Shown: one piece after another, positions 15,293-21,280 of the stretch
Layout of the letters: every line of letters starts with the position of its first letter
Numbering within the stretch: the stretch's first letter is position 1
From: a virus
IMG/VR virus record: IMGVR_UViG_3300030118_002622
Coordinates: 1 to 33,160 of that record
Direction: 5' to 3' (one strand)
Length of the DNA: 33,160 nt
Program-made: the position numbers and the translations under genes
The notes under the pieces: generated by a model
The model's database searches: none
The model's input: the letters and a program-made list of their open reading frames with translations, nothing else
Told to the model about the DNA's origin: nothing

Positions 15293-15644
15293 CACATATT
15301 GCTACTATGTATGCCAAGCAACTGGCATCACACGATCACAACTTTATTCACGCAAGACACATTCCGATCTAGTCAATGCGCGTCAATGTTTATACCTATT
15401 GCTAGCTGACACAACAAACCTATCATATAGTGAGATAGGTAGGCAGCTACGCAAAGACCACACCACAATCATCAGTGGTGTCAACAAAGCAAGAGACAAA
15501 CGCAAAAACAATACAGTGTTTGCTCACTTATATAATACAATCGCAACTATGTTATCGAAGGAGATATGTAATGGATGGCATGATAAACACAGACTCTACG
15601 TGGAACTTCCCAGTAGCATTCGAAGAAATGACCTATACCAGTGA
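15285..15644 (+). CDS. Stand-alone DnaA domain IV DNA-binding protein
   Basis: The product is 119 aa. Residues 12-72 match the C-terminal DNA-binding domain of the bacterial initiator DnaA: TGITRSQLYSRKTHSDLVNA, then RQCLYLLLADTTNLSYSEIG and RQLRKDHTTIISGVNKARDK. The signature DHTT (residues 58-61) and the Arg-Gln of the base-contacting helix (33-34) are kept. The AAA+ ATPase of DnaA is absent. It could compete with host DnaA for its boxes, help start phage replication, or act as a transcription regulator. The last 30 residues are unrelated to DnaA. Its 3' end overlaps the DUF932 gene by 74 nt in another frame. Confidence 0.88.
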   Translation: MIDTYCYYVCQATGITRSQLYSRKTHSDLVNARQCLYLLLADTTNLSYSEIGRQLRKDHTTIISGVNKARDKRKNNTVFAHLYNTIATMLSKEICNGWHDKHRLYVELPSSIRRNDLYQ

Positions 15645-16440
15645 CGGAATCAACCTGCATAATGTCCCGACTGATCTTGGTCGTGTTCTTATACGCACTG
15701 ATACAAATCAACCACTAGCAATTCACAAAGAGAGATACACAATTCAAACCAATGAAGAGTGTATCAATCAAATGGATGATGCTATTCGTGCAGCCAACAT
15801 CGGCACAGACTATGAATGGAACATCCAGACTGTAGATAACGGCAAACGAATGAAAGCAACTGTAGACTTTCGAGACCTTGTTGTTCAGCCAGTAAAAGAT
15901 GACTACATCCATTTTCGTGTAAGCGTATTCAACTCATACGATGGTACGTGGTCATTCATATTCAGCGCAGCTGGCTTACGTTTGTGGTGTCTCAATGGCT
16001 GCACAACACCAGACAATGTAGCAACATCACGTAGCAAACACACAGCTAGCATCAATGTACAACAAGAAGCACGCAAGATTGGCAAAGCTGTAGATATGTT
16101 CATGAACAATCAAGAACTATGGAATCGCTATGTACATACAGACATCCGACATATGCAGTCTGTAGCAGAGCAAATGATCTCAGATGAATTGTGCAAACTA
16201 TCGAGCGCTACAAGTAAATTCAAATACAATGAACGCCAACTAGAAATACTAATGAGGACACTGAATGATGAGTTCAGAAAACTTGGCCCAAACATGTGGG
16301 CATTGTACAATACACTAACGCACTGGGCATCACACCCCGAACACAATCGGGCTGATGATGCAATCACAACACGTAACCGTGACGAACAGATTGCAAGATG
16401 CATGCAATCAAAGTTATGGAAAGAACTGGAGAATGCATGA
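15571..16440 (+). CDS. DUF932 phage/plasmid-like protein
   Basis: The product is 289 aa. The centre carries the DUF932 pattern: DNGKRMKATVDFRDLVVQ, then VSVFNSYDGTWSFIFSAAGL and RLWCLNGC, followed by a helical C-terminal half. The family is common in phages and plasmids (TIGR03299-type proteins) and usually lies in replication or early regions, but its activity is not established. I chose the ATG at 15571 because GGAG lies seven bases upstream; the frame is open further upstream inside the DnaA-type gene without a ribosome site. The stop overlaps the start of the next gene. Confidence 0.88.
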   Translation: MDGMINTDSTWNFPVAFEEMTYTSDGINLHNVPTDLGRVLIRTDTNQPLAIHKERYTIQTNEECINQMDDAIRAANIGTDYEWNIQTVDNGKRMKATVDFRDLVVQPVKDDYIHFRVSVFNSYDGTWSFIFSAAGLRLWCLNGCTTPDNVATSRSKHTASINVQQEARKIGKAVDMFMNNQELWNRYVHTDIRHMQSVAEQMISDELCKLSSATSKFKYNERQLEILMRTLNDEFRKLGPNMWALYNTLTHWASHPEHNRADDAITTRNRDEQIARCMQSKLWKELENA

Positions 16441-16619
16441 TGAAAGACGAACACCCAAAATTTCTACGAGCCGAAGATGCTTACAACTATTGTTATCAAG
16501 TACAAGTACGCAGCGGCTGCAAAAGTATGAGTGACCTTGACATCGGCATCGAAGAGATGATGGATGAATTAGGTTACGTAAAAGTTGATGCCCCATACGG
16601 TGGGTACACTTGGGAATAA
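16437..16619 (+). CDS. Small acidic early protein, 60 aa
   Basis: The product is 60 aa, beginning MMKDEHPKFLRAEDAYNYCY and ending APYGGYTWE. It is rich in Tyr, Asp and Glu. Two consecutive ATGs (16437 and 16440) overlap the DUF932 stop, with GGAG five to eight bases upstream. I do not recognise it. It is closed by the terminator at 16637-16670, so it ends the first early sub-unit. Confidence 0.65.
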   Translation: MMKDEHPKFLRAEDAYNYCYQVQVRSGCKSMSDLDIGIEEMMDELGYVKVDAPYGGYTWE

Positions 16620-16636
16620 AATCATTCCTCCCAACT

Positions 16637-16670
16637 GGGCAGGTAGTCTACGGATTACCTGCCCTTTTTT
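16637..16670 (+). terminator. Intrinsic terminator
   Basis: The arms GGGCAGGTA (16637-16645) and TACCTGCCC (16656-16664) form a perfect 9-bp stem with a ten-base loop and are followed by T6. It lies 18 nt after the stop of the 60-aa gene. Confidence 0.9.
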
Positions 16671-16689
16671 ATACGCAAAGGAGCGAGCC

Positions 16690-17004
16690 ATGAGAATATC
16701 TACACTAACAGGCAAAGATGTAACAGTCAGACGCATCATAACTCAAGACATGACAGCACTAGAAATTGTTGTCGAAACACTTGGCGCGAGTCAAACATTT
16801 ACAATTCATTTCGAACATGACGATCCAATCATTCGTGAGTTACCAGCGACTGTTGATCCTGATCTTCAAGAAACAGCACGTAACTTTGATCGCATTCGCA
16901 AGCCTATCTTTATCCCTCAAATGACTGACGTTGAAGAGCGAGAGATGGAGCAGATATTCTTGAGCGACTGTGAAGAATTGTGTCCCAACACGTCAACTCT
17001 GTGA
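16690..17004 (+). CDS. Unrecognised 104-aa early protein
   Basis: The product is 104 aa, starting MRISTLTGKDVTVRRIITQD at an ATG with AAAGGAG eight bases upstream. The N-terminal half is predicted beta-rich, and the C-terminal half is helical and acidic (MTDVEEREMEQIFLSDCEEL). I do not recognise the family. It lies between two intrinsic terminators, so it needs read-through or its own promoter. The 25 bases between the upstream terminator and its ATG are too few for both. Confidence 0.7.
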   Translation: MRISTLTGKDVTVRRIITQDMTALEIVVETLGASQTFTIHFEHDDPIIRELPATVDPDLQETARNFDRIRKPIFIPQMTDVEEREMEQIFLSDCEELCPNTSTL

Positions 17005-17011
17005 AGTGTTG

Positions 17012-17020
17012 TGATATAAT
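17012..17020 (+). promoter_or_regulatory. Extended -10 promoter
   Basis: TGATATAAT gives a consensus -10 TATAAT (17015-17020) with the TGn extension. I see no good -35, which extended -10 promoters can do without. It starts eight bases after the stop of the 104-aa gene. The predicted transcript start is near 17027. Confidence 0.6.
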
Positions 17021-17026
17021 AAACCG

Positions 17027-17084
17027 TAAGTTCAACTAACAAAGAAAGGACATTTCAGACAGCCCCATATTAGGTGGCTTTTTT
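17027..17084 (+). ncRNA. Candidate small RNA (promoter to terminator, about 58 nt)
   Basis: The sequence from the predicted start to the T-run has no ATG-led gene. It ends in a hairpin AGCCCC/GGTGGCT (17061-17079, one bulge, loop ATATTA) followed by T6 (17079-17084). It contains a free AAAGAAAGGA stretch that resembles a ribosome site. Either a short regulatory RNA or an attenuated leader for the XRE gene would fit. Expression is not shown. Confidence 0.4.
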
Positions 17085-17102
17085 GTGTAAGATTTGGAGT
17101 AC

Positions 17103-17149
17103 AGGGCTGGCTTTACCACATGCTCTGCAAGCATAGCCAGCCCTTTCTT
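17103..17149 (+). terminator. Long hairpin with stacked inner stem, terminator-like
   Basis: The arms AGGGCTGGCT (17103-17112) and AGCCAGCCCT (17135-17144) pair perfectly. An inner stem ATGCT/AGCAT (17120-17124, 17130-17134) abuts the 3' arm directly, leaving seven unpaired bases on the 5' side. A weak T-run (TTTCTT) follows. It could be a second terminator or a leader element for the XRE gene. Confidence 0.68.
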
Positions 17150-17154
17150 GCTTT

Positions 17155-17454
17155 ATGTATATGTTTTATGTAGTAATTATGAGTAACTATTTTCAGTATG
17201 TGGATAAGCTATTGAAAACATTTACTCATTTAAAAGAGCCAGTAACTATCGATAGAAACTGGATTGTAATCGTAGATCGTTTGGTAGAAGAGAGACACAA
17301 ATGTGACCTCTCGCAAGAAGCATTAGCCCATAAGATTGGCTGCGCTTCTAGCCTAATACACAAATGGGAACAATATAAACGCTTACCTTCTGGTTTCCTG
17401 TTTCTATGCTGGCTGCAAGCATTGGATTGCAAAGTTGAAATCAAAAAAGATTAA
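17155..17454 (+). CDS. XRE-family helix-turn-helix protein, 99 aa
   Basis: The product is 99 aa. Residues 52-90 carry a Cro/CI-type helix-turn-helix: CDLSQEALAHKIGCASSLIH, then KWEQYKRLPSGFLFLCWLQA ('lSQe.LA.kiG.s.s.i..WE...r.P...'). It is a likely transcription regulator of the phage units. The start is uncertain: neither the ATG at 17155 nor the one at 17179 (MSNYFQYVD) has a visible ribosome site. A perfect DnaA-box 9-mer (TGTGGATAA, 17199-17207) falls within it, probably by chance. No integrase or second repressor is present, so a lysogeny switch is not supported. Confidence 0.75.
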   Translation: MYMFYVVIMSNYFQYVDKLLKTFTHLKEPVTIDRNWIVIVDRLVEERHKCDLSQEALAHKIGCASSLIHKWEQYKRLPSGFLFLCWLQALDCKVEIKKD

Positions 17455-17749
17455 TCGTGGTCACGCTGCAAAGTGCGATGTATGTGAATCTGTTTCACAA
17501 TACTTTGTATGCCCTGTGAAATCTTGTGACCCACCCGACCATTATGTTGTGTGTTTGAACTGTTACGAGAAAGAATCATGGCAAGCAAAGCTCGCTCAAA
17601 AGGCAACTACCACGAAAACTTCTTCGTCAAGCTCTTCAAAGGATGGGGATGGAGCGTCAAGAAACAGCCGCTTAGTGGATCACTGGGAGGAGAGTATTCT
17701 GGAGACCTCATCATCGAAATCAATGGACATCGCTTGGTGGCAGAAGTAA
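17435..17749 (+). CDS. Possible zinc-ribbon protein (TTG start) overlapping the nuclease gene
   Basis: This frame begins at a TTG and overlaps the end of the XRE gene by 20 nt. Its first 47 residues hold a CxxC...C....C...CxxC pattern (CDVC, CPVKSC, then YVVCLNCYEK), which is rarely produced by chance. After residue 48 the frame runs inside the nuclease gene and becomes Ser/Thr-rich, as an out-of-frame shadow would. Either a 104-aa zinc-ribbon protein is made with an unstructured tail, or the Cys pattern is fortuitous. I see no ribosome site for the TTG. Confidence 0.4.
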   Translation: MKSKKINRGHAAKCDVCESVSQYFVCPVKSCDPPDHYVVCLNCYEKESWQAKLAQKATTTKTSSSSSSKDGDGASRNSRLVDHWEESILETSSSKSMDIAWWQK

Positions 17750-17895
17750 AATACAGAAAGTCATCCAGCTTCCCATCACCTTTTACTGTTTTAGAAAATC
17801 GTGATGTTGCGCTGTACAAGCGCGGCACAGGAAGCAACCCCAAATGGGTGATGATTATACCAGATCATATAGTGGAGCAAATATGGAGTAAGTAA
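17578..17895 (+). CDS. PD-(D/E)XK nuclease, Holliday-junction-resolvase-like
   Basis: The product is 105 aa, starting MASKARSKGNYHENFFVKLF at an in-frame ATG (17578). The catalytic residues of the restriction-endonuclease fold are visible: Glu13, Asp43 (in EYSGDLII) and Glu56-Val-Lys58 (in RLVAEVKYR). Size and spacing fit archaeal Hjc-like resolvases and small phage recombination nucleases. With the YqaJ exonuclease and ERF protein downstream it would resolve branched replication intermediates before packaging. Its stop overlaps the ATG of the initiator gene by one base (TAATG). Confidence 0.82.
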   Translation: MASKARSKGNYHENFFVKLFKGWGWSVKKQPLSGSLGGEYSGDLIIEINGHRLVAEVKYRKSSSFPSPFTVLENRDVALYKRGTGSNPKWVMIIPDHIVEQIWSK

Positions 17896-18491
17896 TGTCA
17901 TTCGCACTAATGGGCTGCGTGTATCAAACCGACATCGGTGATGCACTAGCCAAGTTTGTGTTGCTCGTTATCGCAGAACACGCAAACACGGAGTCAGGAG
18001 AATGTTGGCCTTCTATTACACGTATGCAAAAGGTCACACACTTATCAAGACAAACAGTAGTCAACAAGCTAGACTATCTAGAACGCAATGGTTTTATCCA
18101 TAGAGATAGAACCAAAAGGCGGTCTACGACCTATACTATTCTAGTCAACGAGCTTGACCAAACTAGTCTAGCAGGTAGACACGAACCTGTAACTAACACT
18201 AAAACAAAAAGATACCCAATACCTCCTGACTGGGTAGCTAGTGAAGAGTTACGTGCGTCAATCAAGGAGGACATCAACCATGACGTTGAGCAAACTAAAT
18301 TTAGAAATTACTACCAAGCCGATGGAAGACCCCAAGCAAACTGGGATGCCAAGTATTCTGTCTGGTGTTCTAACAGCTTCGGAACAAAGCAAAGCAGTAG
18401 ATCGTCTGCGCCTGTCGTCACCCGCAGGAATCGACAGGGCGATTCTTTCTTCGATGAAGCAGCACGGAGTATTCTTGACACCAAGAAGTGA
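17895..18491 (+). CDS. Replication initiator, lambda-O-like winged-helix protein
   Basis: The product is 198 aa. Residues 18-82 form a helix-turn-helix domain (HTH_36 type): FVLLVIAEHANTESGECWPS, then TRMQKVTHLSRQTVVNKLDY and LERNGFIH. Residues 136-160 hold FRNYYQADGRPQANWDAKYS, the C-terminal signature of many phage replication proteins ('FRdYw.a.sG..a.W.atwr.W'). It probably binds the phage origin and brings in the helicase loader. A ribosome site GGAG lies six bases before the ATG. The last 70 codons are also read in another frame as the start of the next gene. Confidence 0.85.
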   Translation: MSFALMGCVYQTDIGDALAKFVLLVIAEHANTESGECWPSITRMQKVTHLSRQTVVNKLDYLERNGFIHRDRTKRRSTTYTILVNELDQTSLAGRHEPVTNTKTKRYPIPPDWVASEELRASIKEDINHDVEQTKFRNYYQADGRPQANWDAKYSVWCSNSFGTKQSSRSSAPVVTRRNRQGDSFFDEAARSILDTKK

Positions 18492-18894
18492 ATCAAGATT
18501 CCCAACAGACGGCGACAGCTATGAAGTGTTTCGTGGTTACGATATTTATGTAGCTAACGATGTTGATTCTGACCAAGCTGTACGTGCTTTAGCTATGGCT
18601 ATGCAGCCTATGCCTGTTGAGGTCATGGAAAAATCTTTGCTGACAACAATGATGCTTATGGTCAAACCATCAAATGAGTCACCCAAAGATGCAGCTATGC
18701 GATGCAAGCTGTACGCAAATGAAATGCGTGATTGGCCCGCAGATATATTTTATAGTGTTTTAAATACTGTAAAATTATCTTGCACGTTTTGGCCCGCATT
18801 TTCAGAGTTTAATAAATATTATGAACAACGTGCAAAGAAGCGCAATGAGATGGCAAAAGCCATATTCAACCGAATAAAAAAGGTTGATTCTTGA
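18280..18894 (+). CDS. Putative replicative helicase loader, 204 aa (overlaps initiator gene)
   Basis: The product is 204 aa. The ATG at 18280 has an excellent ribosome site (AAGGAGG, nine bases upstream), so the first 70 codons really seem to lie within the initiator gene in another frame. The C-terminal part (about residues 110-204) is helical, with MPVEVMEKSLLTTMMLMVKP, CKLYANEMRDWPADIFYSVL and FWPAFSEFNKYYEQRAKKRN. This recalls small phage loader or helicase-partner proteins in the lambda P / G39P position: 'la.Ya..L.d.P.d....a........fFP...El...'. No ATPase motif is seen. The loader role is inferred from position and this pattern. Confidence 0.7.
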   Translation: MTLSKLNLEITTKPMEDPKQTGMPSILSGVLTASEQSKAVDRLRLSSPAGIDRAILSSMKQHGVFLTPRSESRFPTDGDSYEVFRGYDIYVANDVDSDQAVRALAMAMQPMPVEVMEKSLLTTMMLMVKPSNESPKDAAMRCKLYANEMRDWPADIFYSVLNTVKLSCTFWPAFSEFNKYYEQRAKKRNEMAKAIFNRIKKVDS

Positions 18895-18907
18895 GACTAA
18901 ATAGTCT
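18894..18907. repeat. 14-bp perfect palindrome (possible operator)
   Basis: AGACTAAATAGTCT is symmetric about its centre, starts at the last base of the loader stop codon, and lies 28 bases before the exonuclease ATG. The size suits a dimeric regulator such as the XRE protein. I see no second copy, so the assignment is weak. Confidence 0.35.
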
Positions 18908-18935
18908 ACAACAAAACTGAAAGAAGGAGTGCATA

Positions 18936-19730
18936 ATGAAATCTATCAATCACCGTATGGGATTTATTGGTGGTAGTGACTGCTACGATATCATGGCAGG
19001 TAACTGGCATGACTTGTGGCTTGTCAAAACTGGTCGCCAAGATCCCGATGATCTATCAGACATTTTTGCTGTGCGGCTCGGTACGTACACAGAAGAGTTC
19101 CATATCAAGGAGCTTGAAAAAGAGCTTGGTGTATCTATTGAACGCCAAGTCAAGCGCAAACGTGATATAGAGCATGTTCCATGTCGTGCCACACTTGATG
19201 GCGCTAATGGCGGCATTGGTTACGAGTGCAAGCATACCAATGAACGCACAACAATGGACAAACAATTACAGCGTTACATGCCACAGATACAATTTTATCT
19301 AATGGTTTCTGAGTTCAAACGCCTTGTATTTTCCTGCATATTTGGAAACTCTCGCCGTGAGCATGTGACAATCCAAGCTGACAAAATGTACCAGCATGAA
19401 ATGCTAATGCAAATCATTGACTTCTGGTCGTATGTCAAAGATGACCTTGAGCCTGACAGAGGTGAGCTAAACCCAATCTTGCCAAAGATTGATGCTATTC
19501 CTATCAACAGCATGATTGCTATTGATGGCTCTAAAAACAATCAGTTCATGGCTGATGCTGAGATCTTTGCTATGACCAAAGAGAAGCACACAGCACATGA
19601 GAATGCCAAGAAGCGGCTCAAAGAAATCATGCCAGCTGACTGCCGTGAAATGTATTGTGATGACTTTGCGATGCGCCGCACATCCAACGGCTCTATTCGC
19701 ATGGCAACCAAAGAGGCTAGCAATGGCTAA
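18936..19730 (+). CDS. YqaJ-type viral recombinase exonuclease
   Basis: The product is 264 aa of the lambda-exonuclease fold. Motifs in order: FIGGSDCYDIM (residues 10-20), RLGTYTEEFH (47-56, with Glu53), TLDG with Asp88, YECKHT with Glu97 and Lys99, and QIQFYLMV (117-124). Those acidic residues and the Lys form the metal-dependent 5'-3' exonuclease site. It degrades one strand at DNA ends so the ERF protein can anneal the other, which makes concatemers for packaging or repairs forks. The ribosome site is GGAG, six bases before the ATG. The stop overlaps the next start by 8 nt. Confidence 0.9.
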   Translation: MKSINHRMGFIGGSDCYDIMAGNWHDLWLVKTGRQDPDDLSDIFAVRLGTYTEEFHIKELEKELGVSIERQVKRKRDIEHVPCRATLDGANGGIGYECKHTNERTTMDKQLQRYMPQIQFYLMVSEFKRLVFSCIFGNSRREHVTIQADKMYQHEMLMQIIDFWSYVKDDLEPDRGELNPILPKIDAIPINSMIAIDGSKNNQFMADAEIFAMTKEKHTAHENAKKRLKEIMPADCREMYCDDFAMRRTSNGSIRMATKEASNG

Positions 19731-19986
19731 GAAAGTAAAAGTAAAAAAGCTCTGGCAAGGCAGATATGTATCTGTCAAAGACTATGAAATAAAAGAAGCC
19801 ATATCAAAAGGTGGTATGCACATATCACACGATGGCAAGTTTATGTCACTGTCTGTAGATCAGCTGTCGCAGCTGAAGCCAAGCAGCAAAGTATTTCAAT
19901 CTAAGTTTAAGGGTAGCTATCAGCTTGTCGATATACCTTGGGAGCCAGCTACTACAGATCCACGCCAAGGTTCTTTACAATTATAA
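19723..19986 (+). CDS. Small basic protein between exonuclease and ERF genes, 87 aa
   Basis: The product is 87 aa: MAKKVKVKKLWQGRYVSVKD, then YEIKEAISKGGMHISHDGKF and VDIPWEPATTDPRQGSLQL. The Lys-rich N-terminus and small beta-like core suggest nucleic-acid or protein binding. I do not recognise a family. It is coupled to the exonuclease gene (8-nt overlap) and closed by the hairpin at 19987. It may be an accessory of the recombination pair. Confidence 0.72.
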   Translation: MAKKVKVKKLWQGRYVSVKDYEIKEAISKGGMHISHDGKFMSLSVDQLSQLKPSSKVFQSKFKGSYQLVDIPWEPATTDPRQGSLQL

Positions 19987-20018
19987 ACAGGGCGACCCTT
20001 CCCCAAAGATCGCCCTGT
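19987..20018 (+). terminator. Perfect 9-bp hairpin, weak terminator or attenuator
   Basis: The arms ACAGGGCGA (19987-19995) and TCGCCCTGT (20010-20018) surround a 14-base loop. The stem starts right after the preceding stop codon. Only TTATAT follows, so termination would be incomplete at best. It could instead protect the mRNA end. Confidence 0.6.
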
Positions 20019-20052
20019 TATATCGCACTATCATCAAAGAAGGAGTCAGTTG

Positions 20053-20505
20053 ATGACAACGAAATCTAACACACCACCACAAACAATGGAAGCAGCTTTA
20101 CTTGCATGGCAGCGTGCCAAGCCAACCGTGCCAAAGAAAGGCAAAGCACAATACGGTAAGTATTCCAAACTAGAAGATGTCATGCTGGTATGTGACACCG
20201 CAGAAAGGTTTGGACTCGTCTACTATCAAGAAAATAATTTTGAGGTTCACGATGGACTCATTGTTGAGTTCATCGTCACTCACATGATTCACGAACCATC
20301 AGGCAAGGAGCGCATCAGCCGCACCCTCGTCAAGGTGAAAGACATTACCAATCCACAAGCCATGGGCAGTGGCATTACATATGCAAAGCGTTATGGTTTG
20401 CAAGCTATGTTTGGCCTAGCCTCTGACGATGATGGTAATGACGCAGCTGGATCAGCGTCTGCAAATAAAAGATCCAATCGCACTAAAAATACAGGAGACT
20501 TCTAG
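20053..20505 (+). CDS. erf: ERF-family single-strand annealing protein
   Basis: The product is 150 aa. The ERF core is clear: KKGKAQYGKYSKLEDVMLVC early, then ITNPQAMGSGITYAKRYGLQ and AMFGLASDDDGND (residues 98-130). It anneals complementary single strands made by the exonuclease and thus supports recombination-dependent replication. The C-terminal 20 residues are basic and flexible. I chose the ATG at 20053 (GGAG seven bases upstream); an in-frame TTG three bases earlier is less likely. It is shorter than P22 Erf (204 aa), which fits the minimal ERF type. Confidence 0.92.
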   Translation: MTTKSNTPPQTMEAALLAWQRAKPTVPKKGKAQYGKYSKLEDVMLVCDTAERFGLVYYQENNFEVHDGLIVEFIVTHMIHEPSGKERISRTLVKVKDITNPQAMGSGITYAKRYGLQAMFGLASDDDGNDAAGSASANKRSNRTKNTGDF

Positions 20506-20774
20506 TGTCAAATAAACCATTTGTAATTCGAAAAGATGTACCTATGCCTGACCTTTCTCATGTAGGAGTTGTCAAAGGCAAAACTAAATATGAGTGGATG
20601 AAAACTTTAGAGCTTGGTGATTCGATTGTTGTCGATAGTAAGCGCGAAGTAGACTGTCTATCGAATGCTATTCGCAAGCATACTAATTTTGTTTTCTTGC
20701 GTAGAACTTTGGATGACGGAAAGATCGGATTATGGGTATGTCATAAAGATAAGGAGATGCGTACTAATGGATAA
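20505..20774 (+). CDS. Small conserved phage protein, 89 aa (GTG start)
   Basis: The product is 89 aa, starting at a GTG that overlaps the ERF stop (TAGTG), with GGAG about eight bases upstream. It has the layout WMKTLELGDSIVV, then NAIRKHTNFVFLRRTLDDGK and IGLWVCHKD. I recognise this as a small phage protein type ('y.W..m.vGDSf.v.......a..a..k....f..R....g.rvWrv') often found in early regions. Its biochemical role is not known to me. It ends inside the start of the SSB-tailed gene (8-nt overlap). Confidence 0.75.
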   Translation: MSNKPFVIRKDVPMPDLSHVGVVKGKTKYEWMKTLELGDSIVVDSKREVDCLSNAIRKHTNFVFLRRTLDDGKIGLWVCHKDKEMRTNG

Positions 20775-21147
20775 AGTATATGATGATACGAATACTGCTG
20801 TCGTTTACAAGCCGCGTGAAAGTGAGCAACTGCTTTCAACTGGCAAGGTGAACATCGATGGTGAAGAAACACGTATTCTTATTCTTAAAACTACACTGCC
20901 AGATGGCACTGTAATACGTGATGTCTACACAAAAGATGGCACATTGTTTGAGAATGAGGACAATGGTAATAACAATCCATTATTCTCTGGGCCATTCAAA
21001 CATTTACGTTTAGCCTTTTGGCTCAAGAAAAATGAGAAGTATGGTAGTTTTTTATCTGGTGTTGTCGAGCCACCACGTGATGCGCCAAAGAAACAAGAAC
21101 CGCCAGCACAAAGCAAAGATGTAATAGATGACGACATCCCCTTCTAA
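20767..21147 (+). CDS. Putative single-strand DNA-binding protein with SSB-like acidic tail
   Basis: The product is 126 aa. A beta-rich N-terminal part (residues 20-60: KVNIDGEETRILILKTTLPD) is followed by a Pro/Lys/Gln linker (101-118) and the exact C-terminus DDDIPF. Bacterial SSB proteins end in DDDIPF and use it to recruit repair and replication enzymes. The body does not show an obvious classical OB-fold signature, so it may be a diverged SSB or an unrelated protein that borrowed the tail. Its place after ERF and the exonuclease supports a single-strand DNA role. ATG at 20767; ribosome site AAGGAG about ten bases upstream. Confidence 0.72.
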   Translation: MDKVYDDTNTAVVYKPRESEQLLSTGKVNIDGEETRILILKTTLPDGTVIRDVYTKDGTLFENEDNGNNNPLFSGPFKHLRLAFWLKKNEKYGSFLSGVVEPPRDAPKKQEPPAQSKDVIDDDIPF

Positions 21148-21280
21148 GCTTGTAAAAGAAGGAAGCAGCGGCAAGTTAGTTGCTGCTTCTTTTATACTTA
21201 AAGAGTGTAAACGTAATCACAAACATAAGTGGATTATATTTGCTATGCTCACCTTAATTTTACTGCTAATTTTAATTTAG
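21128..21280 (+). CDS. Possible small membrane protein, 50 aa
   Basis: This open frame begins inside the end of the SSB-tailed gene. It encodes MTTSPSKLVKEGSSGKLVAA, a basic middle, and a C-terminal hydrophobic stretch WIIFAMLTLILLLILI. That looks like a tail-anchored membrane protein. Against it: no good ribosome site, and the terminator hairpin at 21162-21189 falls within it. The membrane segment after a basic run is the only positive sign. Confidence 0.3.
   Translation: MTTSPSKLVKEGSSGKLVAASFILKECKRNHKHKWIIFAMLTLILLLILI
21162..21193. terminator. Bidirectional terminator at the end of the early recombination genes
   Basis: The arms GAAGCAGC (21162-21169) and GCTGCTTC (21182-21189) form a perfect 8-bp stem, followed on the plus strand by TTTT. 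On the minus strand it is followed by CTTCTTTTAC, so it can also stop late transcripts arriving through the endolysin gene. Confidence 0.75.

Noticed and set aside
17199-17207. DnaA box TGTGGATAA, with further single matches in terL (near 9590) and the 714-aa gene (near 32281)
   Set aside because: Only isolated copies scattered in coding sequence, with no cluster and no adjacent A/T-rich tract, so not evidence for an origin.
17155-17454. Lysogeny repressor
   Set aside because: The protein has an XRE domain, but there is no integrase, partition system or divergent cro-like partner. A general regulatory role is all that can be supported.
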